Part shown: piece after piece, positions 56,275 through 64,000 of the stretch
How the letters are laid out: the number at the start of each line of letters is the position of its first letter
Numbering within the stretch: the first letter of the stretch is position 1
Assembly (NCBI RefSeq): GCF_000090795.2
Contig: NW_003546412.1
Span: 129,180 to 193,179, forward strand
From: Amphimedon queenslandica
Lineage: Eukaryota; Porifera; Demospongiae; Haplosclerida; Niphatidae
DNA: 64,000 nt
Direction of reading: 5' to 3'
Notes under the pieces: generated by a model
What the model was told of the DNA's origin: nothing
The model's input: only the letters and a program-made list of their open reading frames with translations
The model's database searches: none
Position numbers and translations under genes: made by a program

Positions 56275-57480
56275 AATGTCTTCAACAAGCCCCAGAGTTA
56301 TTTACATATTTGCCAACACAGTTGCCTGAAGATATTGTCCGCTCAATTTTGAACAGTAACTCTGAAGAGATAGCCTAACAGCTGCATGTACATGTACTGT
56401 TGATTTCACTTCAAATGGAATGCCCGTGCAACATGGTTGAGATGCAGCCAGGCGCTTCCACGACACACCCTTGTGGCAGGTTTTTAACTCTTTTTGAACT
56501 TAAGACGAGGACTTACAGAGCCTTTACAAAGAAAAGCTTACTCAGAAGACATTGCAATTCATGTTGTGTGCTGTGCTTGTCGTTTAGACGTAATGCGAAA
56601 TGACTACAAATTGGAATTGGCACTGCTCATTGTTTGTATTGTCACTTTATTAACACTGGTGACTTTAAACCATGCTAAAGACAATCCACAAGGCCTGAAG
56701 CAAGAAAATTAGATGAATTACACGAGATCTACATCATAGGACTGCTGCTAGATAACCGAGGACTGTACTTAAATCCGAGAACTGTACCAAAATTATGTCA
56801 GCCACTGGTGTAAGTGTGTCTGGATCTGCGTGTAGAGTGCTTTGCAAAAATGGCTACACAAGAAAGAAAATTATCAATATTGCAAAGCAACGTTGTGCCA
56901 CATTCCGATGTGCTTTTATGGCTCACATAATGAATTATTTATTGGAATTTTATGTATGGCTTGATGAAACTGGTTGAAATAAGGTGGATCACTTTCGAAA
57001 ATTTGGTTATCAACTCCGTGGTTGAACACCAATTTATCACAGACACTAGCAAAGGCACTCATGTGTCTTTAATTGTCGCAATGAATTCTGAAGGATTGCT
57101 GGGTTATGAATTACTTAGTGGTACAACAAATGGAGACACATTTTTTGATTTTGTTAGGGGCACATTGATAACAAATATGCAGCAGTTTCCAGCCGTGAAT
57201 TTCATTTTAATATTGGGCAATTGCTCTATTCATCATGTGCAGCAGGAGAAAGACTTAATGACATCTGTAGGCATATTGATAGACTTCTTACGACCTTACA
57301 GTCCAGACTACAAACCTAGTCAAGAGCTGTTCAGTTATGTCAAATAGTTCTTAAAGAATCATGATGACATTTTGCCATCAATACCTAGTACTGATTTTTT
57401 ACAAGCAAGTGCTGCAATCAGCCTTTAACAGTGTGACTAAAGAACAATGCAGAAGTTGGATATCACATGCAGGATATTTG
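56275..57480 (+). pseudogene. Tc1-like DDE_3 transposase relic
   Basis: Blocks: QLPEDIVRSILNS-type text near 56320 (helix-turn-helix region), VSVSGSACRVLCKNGYTRKK and AKQRCATFRCAFMAHIMNYL (56805-56940), VWLDETG (first Asp codon 56963-56965), DHFRKFGYQLRG, GTHVSLIVAMNSEGLLGYEL, SGTTNGDTFFDFVRGTLI, ILGNCSIHHVQQ (the usual Asp of DN is Gly, codon 57216-57218), LRPYSPDYKPSQELFSYVK (the usual Glu of PxE is Gln, codon 57321-57323) and EQCRSWISHAGY (near 57440). Two of three DDE residues are lost, and several frames are used. No terminal inverted repeats were found. Confidence 0.75.
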
Positions 57481-57537
57481 TAACATTTTTATCATTGCTA
57501 TTAATGTTATGATTATGATATTTATCAATACAGTTTA

Positions 57538-58165
57538 ACTCAAAACTTCTTAAGGTCATTCATAATTGTTTGGTGCATGTCTTCATACTCATCTTTGGAA
57601 ATAATCCCATCTTCCAGAAGCTTGTGCCATTTCGTAAGCTGATCAATACAATGAGTTCGCAACTCAATACACTTGCCTGGACTTGTAACTGATTGACTTG
57701 CAGACTGTTTTACATTGTGAATGGCTTATTTGGGGGAGCTTCATATGACTCATGTTTTTCCATTTGAAGAAGATTAGTCCAACAATGAAACTGCTCTCGA
57801 GTATATTCCTCCTCTTTACCATGTATAAATCGAAGCTTTTGCAAAATCTTCTTTATTTTATCCATCTTCCGTAAATGATTATCGTATCCACTAGACAGCC
57901 TTTTTGGAGTCAATTCATCCTCAGGTGTTGCTCAAGACATTTTTGTGGCATTAGAAGAGAGCTGCAAAACTTTAGGTTTTATCCACAAATTAATACTCCT
58001 CTTTTGATGCTCAACATACATTGCTTGTAGCTCTTCATAATTTTTTAAAGATAACTGCTTCGCCTTAAAGCTGTGGCCTGGTTCATAATAACCTAGAGTA
58101 ATATCTTCAGGACAGCAGGGAAGAAAGTGAGACAGGTCAGCTGTAACATCGTCTTATAATGAGCT
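57538..58165 (-). pseudogene. Uncharacterised multicopy gene, C-terminal part
   Basis: Not a named family. The minus strand reads DVTADLSHFLPCCPEDITLG, YYEPGHSFKAKQLSLKNYEE, MYVEHQKRSINLWIKPKV, one TGA, DELTPKRLSSGYDNHLRKMD, FHCWTNLLQMEKHESYEAPP NKPF, a stop, then VTSPGKCIELRTHCIDQLTK and WHKLLEDGIISKDEYEDMHQ ending at the TGA near 57541. It is helical and charged, with two similar (WxxLLxMxK, WHKLLEDGI) segments. Similar C-termini recur in sponge multicopy genes in my recollection; the role is unknown. It faces the Tc1-like relic tail to tail. Confidence 0.5.
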
Positions 58166-59686
58166 AACATTATCAAATTTCTGGGACTTCCAAGAAATTA
58201 CAATGTTTTGACCTTTGGAATGAATTATCTTCACTCAGTACAACGTTTGTCTCATTGATACTGATACCTGAAGAAAGTAATAACTTTAAAGTAATACACC
58301 ATGGGTGTGGCCAAAAGTCAGCCCAACTCATTATACAAGTAACAAACATTTTCCTGAGATTTATTCCAACAATCACTTGACATAACTGAGAAACATGTGA
58401 CATGCTGCCAAGTCTGGATCTGGTGTCCGTTTGACATTCCATTTCAAGTGAAATTAACAGTAGATACAAAAAAGGTGTGTGTGAGCAGATAGGTCCTTCA
58501 GCCAATTCTTTCAAGTGGCAGTATTACATATGCTTTAAAGCTTCGTGTTTTCAATGTTCTTTGAAGTGGATCATTAGTACATATTGTATCATTGTTTCCA
58601 AAAAGCAAATGGAGTTGTCCACCTGTTTCACCTACTTGCTGTCACATTATTGCTGCCAAACTTTATCTTGGCATGGATGTTAAGGATGAGAAAGAATCTC
58701 AGCGTATACTGTCACAGCTCAGAAAGAATGAGAAAGAAGGGAGAAACAAAAGGAGACAGAAAACGACACCGTACAAGGGATACTGATAATAATGAAGGTA
58801 AGTTTGTGACATAAATTTATGTTTATTTTGATCATTCATAATGACGAAGGTAGGTATGTGGCATAAATTTATGTTTATTTTGATCGTTCTTGTACAGTCT
58901 ATACAAAAGAAATGTGATAGTGATAGAGGTTGGTTTGACATTTATAGCTCTTAGTGAAAAATTTTTATTTTGGTTTTATAGAAAAGTTCATTGAAATTCG
59001 AGGTCAAACTGTGGGTCTTATACTAATCAATTATTATGTCAAATGTATGAGTCTAAGCATAGTGTAATTTTCCTTGATATAGGTTTCTGAAAGGGTACTG
59101 TATTGTCAAGAACCATTTTAAATGACTCATGGACATATGCATCAAGTACTCAATGGAAAGTGGATCCATGCTGAAGTACTTGTAAAAGTTTACTAATGAT
59201 GAGTATTAAGAGTCATTTCTGTAGGTTGTAGATTTTTTTATGAAATTGTTGGTTGTACTATACTCCACTAAGGTAAATGTAGATGTATCTCTAATTTTGT
59301 AACAATGTAATAATACATATTTATATGCAGGACTTAATTTTAGCATCAGTTCTGTCTCATTTTCTTGATTTATTCTTGAAAACTGGTACTGTATCAAAGG
59401 AGTGACAGCTACTCATGGTATAAACAGGCTAAGTTTCTTCCTGCTTTTTGTGGTTGACTCAGTATTTTGCCACTGTCATGCACTTGAGCCTTAGCTACCT
59501 TTTTTATTCTTTTTGTATTGTAGGATGATCTGTTTGTAAAGGGAATACTTTTTCTTCCACTGTTTTTGAAGACAAGAAATTACTTTGTTTTGTTTGTTAG
59601 TGTTAGAAATACGTCCCTTGTATAAATTATTATGCATAAAGTGAGCCTCAGACATGTGTTGCTGTTATACTAAATGAATATATGTA
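58166..59686. other. Non-coding region with a small direct repeat
   Basis: A ~45-bp direct repeat (GACATAAATTTATGTTTATT, 58809 and 58860) is the only clear structure. A short plus-strand basic frame (58675-58790; KNEKEGRNKRRQKTT) ends at a donor-like GAAG|GTAAG but has no family match. Confidence 0.4.
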
Positions 59687-59891
59687 TACCGTGTAGCGCA
59701 AAATTTTTGAGGGTTGTAAATATAATGGATTTTTGAAATTTTTTAAGATTCACAAAAATTGTTATTTAAAAATTCAATTATTATGGCATGACATGGCAGA
59801 TGGAATAAATTTGTGAAAATTAAATCAGCAAAGTAGATTTTTATGCAATTTTGTGAAATTTACATCCCTCGAAAATTTGCGCCATAGGGTA
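59687..59891. mobile_element. ~205-bp MITE
   Basis: The ends ACCGTGTAGCGCAAAATTTT and (complement of the right end) ACCCTATGGCGCAAATTTTC, then GAGGG, form ~26-bp imperfect inverted repeats. No ORF. The TACCGT start is shared with the MITE at 46335. Confidence 0.75.
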
Positions 59892-60546
59892 GATACATGT
59901 ATAACATGACGCACTAAAAACCTGATCAGATTATTTAATAGTACAATTCTATTTCTACATGCATTGACTTTCTATTTAGCTGTAATGGCAACATAAAAAT
60001 TTAAGCATTATTTCTTATGACTGATTACAATTAAAGGGTCAATATTTCATTTATTTGATATATGACACTTACATAACAAATATTAATAGGTTGTTAATTT
60101 TACCAGAAAGGAAATATCACTTTTGGATTCTATAACAAATCCTGAATTCAGAGGAACAAAATTTCACACTACAAATATTAAGTATTTTATGATGCAATAG
60201 AAGTCGTAGTAACAGAACACAAACTGTAGAAATCCACTTTCCAATGAATGTGAGAGAGAATTTTGCCTGTTGATTTGACACATAGGACTGGTAATTCACT
60301 TCAGGTATAAATACATGTAACTGATTATTGTTGATGTCATTTCAACATTTCAATTATAGAAATTTGCGCAGCAGGGAAAAGGTATTTCTTGTGGTTTGTT
60401 TGTAAGGTCAGTTCATGACAATTACATGTGTAAAGAAATGTGTGCATTAATATAGTATGCAAAGTGCTGTGCACTGAAATAATTTCTTAATTTTACATTA
60501 AGTTAAGCACTGTTATAGTACTGAATAAGTTAATGTTACTCATTAG
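59892..60546. other. Non-coding spacer
   Basis: AT-rich, nothing recognised. Confidence 0.4.
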
Positions 60547-61573
60547 GTTACTGATGATAAACAGTTACGGAAGGAGATTGCTCTAGAAATAGCTCAATGG
60601 TTTAATCTTAGCAGTATACCTGTAGTTTTAAATTGGTATTTTTATAGTGGTGTCTTCGGTAATAAAAACATCACTGGTCATTGTAACACTTGTGGCTTGC
60701 CAGTTGTGTTTGAAGCACTTTCTTACCATACACCATTCTGTCATACAACTGAATTGCATGACACTGAATTGAAAACTGCTGAATGTATACTGAATTCTAA
60801 TACTTACATGTACATGCAGGTATAATCAACTATTGCATATGCATTCACTTAGACAATCTTAAGAAAGCCACAACATCTACATGTATTTTGATTTTATCCT
60901 TAAAACAAGTGACAAAAGGTAGTTGTAGCAACAACTTAATGTAAAACTGTCACTTTTGCTATGCATTTGATAATTTCAAGATTAATGGTACACTATTGAC
61001 ATCATCTTCAATTCTGGAAGGTAAAAATTGAATGTGTACTTACCTTTTATTATATGCTCACCAGATAATCACTAGAAAGCTATAGTGTCCACTTCATTAA
61101 CCACAAAAGAACCTATGAAAAGTAAAAAAATTGATTCTGTGTTCTACAGTGTACATTGTGTATGGTACAGGTATTTTTTAGAAAAGGTGTCAAAAGAGTG
61201 CAGGCTGTACAGTTCCTGATTGTGGGAAATGTGCCTTTTGTCTTGATATGTTAAAATTTGGAGGACATGGTATAAGATGGCAATGTTGCAAAGAAATTGT
61301 CTTGGATTAAAAAGTAATGTCAGAGCTTCTTCTTGAAATGGCTTATGTATTAACACAGGTCCACAAACTCCAAATTTGCCTGCAAATAAGTTAAAGGCAC
61401 TAGTCCAACCATTTCTTACGGTAGCAAATAATGATCTACAGCCACAACTATCTGTTGCTACAAATAACAAGGATGAACTTTTGTCAGTGAAAGTTAGGAA
61501 GCAGAATACTTTTCATAATATGTGCATGGAATGCAAAAATGTTTTTCACAAATATGTCACTTTATTTGGTTAG
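60547..61573 (+). CDS. Unrecognised gene, at least two exons
   Basis: Not recognised. Exon 60547-60820 has an acceptor (GTTACTCATTAG) and a donor (CATGCAG|GTATAA) and reads VTDDKQLRKEIALEIAQWFN, FYSGVFGNKNITGHCNTCGL and YHTPFCHTTELHDTELKTAE with no stop. Exon 61359-61573 has an acceptor (GTATTAACACAG) and reads PANKLKALVQPFLTVANNDL, ELLSVKVRKQNTFHNMCMEC to a TAG. The CNTC, H, C and CMEC residues could bind a metal (inference). Both exons are free of stops, unlike most genes here. Upstream exons were not found. It might be a host gene or a young multicopy gene. Confidence 0.4.
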
Positions 61574-61667
61574 CACATGAATGTCATCAAAATAGTTATT
61601 GTACTTTGTTTTTCTTTAGAAAATGATAATTTTATAGAATTAGACATCAATAATGTTAAACTTCTAT

Positions 61668-61763
61668 ACAATTAGGCAGTGGTATAGTACTTGTAAAAAA
61701 TCTTAGTTAAACAAATACAATTAGGCAGAGGTATAGTACCTGTAAAGATTCTTAGTTAATCAA
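61668..61763. repeat. Two tandem copies of a 49-bp unit
   Basis: ACAATTAGGCAGTGGTATAG at 61668 and ACAATTAGGCAGAGGTATAG at 61717, each followed by GTAC, TGTAAA and TCTTAGTTAA. Confidence 0.9.
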
Positions 61764-61771
61764 TAATAAGT

Positions 61772-63257
61772 CACGTGACGTGGCCAAGATGGCAGCTCTA
61801 TACTAGCTCTGATTTATACTCTGATCTCTTTACACTTCGGGAAAATCTTTCCTGTTTCTTTGTGACTTTGCTGGCTTATGTAAAATACAGCCAGCCACTA
61901 AATCAAGTACACTGTGGTTTGCTCAGTGGTATTCTCTGTATTACCTTTGTAGTCACTTCGAATGTCAACATGGCTGACAGACGTACTTCTACTGGCCGTG
62001 ATCAGTCTAGTAGGACTGTTCCCAGTAAAAAAGATAAAAAAACAAAGAAAAGTCTAATGAAAAGACTAATAAATCTCCCAGTACGTCCTCCCTGGTTCAC
62101 AGTGTATGCCCCTCTTAGGAAGACATAGGTCACATGGTAGAATGTGAGTCGTGTAATAAATGGTCTCACTGTAAATGTGTCAATCTACATCAGTCTCTGG
62201 TTCCACATATCCATTTGTCTGTCCATTCTGTATTAAGTCTCTATTTTCTCGTCTGTCAGCTCTTGAGTCTACGGTGGCTTCCCTGTCTGATCGTGTTTCG
62301 TCTCTAGAGTCTTCCTCCAGTGATAACTATGAAACCCTGTCCAATGATATGCAGAGTGTTTGCAACTCTCTGCGCCAAATCACACAGGCACCTAGGTCTT
62401 CAATCCAGTCAAATGTTCAGCACCACTCTAGTGGAGTCAACACTTCTGGTGACAGATCAGTAGACAGAAACAGTACCTTGGAAATGAGGGCCTCCTCCCA
62501 AGATCACTGGGGCCTTCCTACTTCGTCTAGGGATCGTTCAGGTCACTTAGTTGTGTCAGGTCTACCTGAGTGTCCTTGTGGCACTGCTAGGACAGACAGA
62601 GCAATACAAGACCAAGATAAAGTTATATCAGTTCTGTCATCCCTATGCTCTTCGCTGTCTACTCACTCTTTACAGATCTTTTTCTTCTTGGTACATATGT
62701 AGAGGGTTGTTCCCGGCCAATTCTTGTCAAGTTACATAGACCCCTCGACGTCTCCATTACTTTGTCTAATAAACGTTTACTGGCCAACACCCCAAATGCC
62801 CTGACCTTTCCCCTAGTGATAAAGTGATTTATTCAATTCAGATGAAGGAACGTCGTTCTCTCATTTCCTCTGGTAAGGAGTCTCGTGCTTTTAAGATAAA
62901 GAGAAACTCTCTATCTTAATGGTTGTTTGTATGGTAAAGTTATTGATAGTTTATTTGCTCTTGAACCCTCCTCTAATACCTCATCCACTGACTCCCCTCC
63001 CACTGACGGATGTCGCCCATCCCTAACTCAACCCCAGTCTGTCCAATCCTCTGCTCAATCACTCCCTTCCTCAAATCAGTCCCAATCTGTCCAATCCTCT
63101 TCTTACTCCTAGCATCAGGCTGTTCAATCCTCTGGTTCTTTCCAGTAGGCTCTCCCACCTTCAATGGTCTCTGGAATGCTCCTAGTCTGGTACATAAACT
63201 TAACCTTTTTCCAATCACTAATACATTCAAAGTCATTTGCTATCTTTTGTGTCACTG
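61772..63257 (+). pseudogene. Non-LTR retrotransposon: ORF1 with PHD finger and coiled coil, cut in the endonuclease start
   Basis: The likely 5' end CCAAGATGGCAGCTCTA (near 61782) is typical of non-LTR elements. ORF1 starts MADRRTSTGRDQSSRTVPSK (61970). A PHD-like finger follows after frame changes (MVECESCNKWSHCKCVNLHQ, near 62130-62190, then YPFVCPFCIKSLFS). Next are the coiled coil SRLSALESTVASLSDRVSSL, GHLVVSGLPECPCGTARTDR, FLLGTYVEGCSRPILVKLHR and SNKRLLANTPNA (62540-62800), MKERRSLISSGKESRAFKIK and a Ser/Gln-rich end. WNAPSLVHKLNLFPI (near 63170) resembles the start of an APE endonuclease ORF2. The element then stops, so the 3' part is missing, unlike the usual 5' truncation. Confidence 0.7.
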
Positions 63258-63367
63258 AGGGAAAAAAAATTGACACGCTAAGCGCTCGACTTTGACCACG
63301 CCCACTTTTACTTCTTTGTATTTACGTAAATTTGGGCATCTGCGTAATTTTTAAGGTCGATAATAAA

Positions 63368-64000
63368 TCAATTAATAAATAGGTTTGCCACTCCTCTGGG
63401 TGGAAATTTATACGAATTTAAAAGAATTCGACTATTTTTATCACTACTGGCAAACTCATCAATGATTTTATCTTCTATTGACTGTGCGACCTCTTTTTCA
63501 ATTGACAATATGGACAGGTCAGACAATCTTTCCTCTACCATTGTTGTTCTTAATCTTGTTTTAATTCTTTTCATGGTAGAAAAGGATTGTTCACTCTCAG
63601 CACTGGTGACAGCAATTGTCAAAGTGGTGCGATACTCTGTTAATAGTGATTTTGTAGCTGTTACAAACTCAGAGGCTATAGAAAGATCAGTATTGGAGGT
63701 CTGAAGTTGATCCGGAGGTGTTTAGTACATGTCAAGATCATGCCAAAAGTAATTAAAGAGAGAATAAAAGAGAAAGAAGATAATTGGTGGTACAGACCTC
63801 GAGCCTAAATGGCATTGTTGGCATCACTTGATTCAGCAACCTGTAAAACAGTGTCTAAAATTGAATCAAACGTACGACATAAAGCATTAACACTAGAAAA
63901 ACGACATGTCCAACGAGTATCACTCAACCTCTGTAAATCTAGTGGTTGTTTGTCACGGTGAAGTTCCTTTTGTTTCTCCATGTAAGTAAGATGAACTTTA
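63368..64000 (-). pseudogene. hAT transposase (ZMYM1/DUF4371-like), C-terminal part, truncated by the window end
   Basis: hAT transposases are cut-and-paste enzymes with a C-terminal dimerisation domain. The minus strand reads YMEKQKELHRDKQPLDLQRL, SDTRWTCRFSSVNALCRTFD (near 63930), a TAG near 63810, GLYHQLSSFSFILSLITFGM, a frameshift near 63710, DLSIASEFVTATKSLLTEYR, then TIAVTSAESEQSFSTMKRIK with TRLRTTMVEERLSDLSILSI (63620-63500; the hAT dimerisation block) and the stop near 63368. The DTRW and SAExxFS motifs fix the family. The N-terminus lies beyond base 64000. Confidence 0.85.

Noticed and set aside
1-64000. tRNA, rRNA or riboswitch genes
   Set aside because: None could be recognised by eye on either strand; a covariance-model search would be needed to exclude them.

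Overview
The window is animal nuclear DNA, not bacterial: it is AT-rich, has short introns with GT/AG borders, scattered exons, microsatellites, and almost no long intact reading frames. The gene families seen are those that crowd the genomes of sponges and cnidarians: DIRS-type retrotransposons, DUF3504/Crypton tyrosine recombinases, P-element-like transposases, OTU proteases, RecQ-like helicases and PB1/SAMD3-like multicopy genes. A demosponge (Amphimedon-like) source is my best inference; no host single-copy gene was recognised to fix it. Three runs of N (9582-10097, 25351-25560, 53310-53319) mark assembly gaps.

Layout. 1-1.15 kb: PIF/Harbinger transposase (-) with an opposite-strand MADF/BESS-type exon inside its intron. 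1.5-2.3 kb: Crypton recombinase A (+). 2.6-8.1 kb: DIRS element 1 (-; gag, RT-RNase H, tyrosine recombinase). 8.3-9.5 kb: RecQ-like helicase relic (-). 10.6-16.6 kb: DIRS element 2 (+) with split direct repeats in the order A1-ORFs-B1-A2-B2 and an internal 0.8 kb repeat. 16.7-18.6 kb: unknown exons (-). 19.2-21.2 kb: PB1/SAMD3-like gene copy 1 (-). 21.4-22.7 kb: DDE-like gene with a YTDGGPD motif (-). 23.7-26.9 kb: P-like transposase followed by an OTU protease (+). 27.4-29.4 kb: tandem duplications. 30.3-30.8 kb: proline-rich 90-bp minisatellite. 31.4-32.1 kb: long-TIR foldback element. 32.2-35.2 kb: second P-like transposase (+). 35.4-36.3 kb: DRGGL-family gene (-). 38.2-46.3 kb: an uncharacterised gene (+) split into two halves, with PB1/SAMD3-like copy 2 (-) and a C2H2/MHDVLEG gene (+) between them. 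46.3-48.7 kb: chromodomain relic (-) with MITEs. 51.0-51.5 kb: 206-bp tandem duplication. 51.6-53.7 kb: Crypton recombinase B (-) with repeated RLSLSL motifs, interrupted and bordered by two long palindromes. 54.2-55.5 kb: MULE-like relic (+). 55.4-56.3 kb: second copy of the 0.8 kb repeat. 56.3-57.5 kb: Tc1-like DDE relic (+). 57.5-58.2 kb: uncharacterised C-terminal domain gene (-). 60.5-61.6 kb: unknown exons (+). 61.8-63.3 kb: non-LTR ORF1 with PHD finger (+). 63.4-64 kb: hAT transposase C-terminus (-).

The genes do not form a pathway. The window is a nest of mostly decayed mobile elements from at least eight transposon classes, many inserted into each other, together with several multicopy genes of unknown function that look mobile but carry no recognised transposase. 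Most coding sequences have in-frame stops, frameshifts or lost catalytic residues, so they are reported as pseudogenes. Family names come from remembered family motifs read in the translations; no database search was possible.
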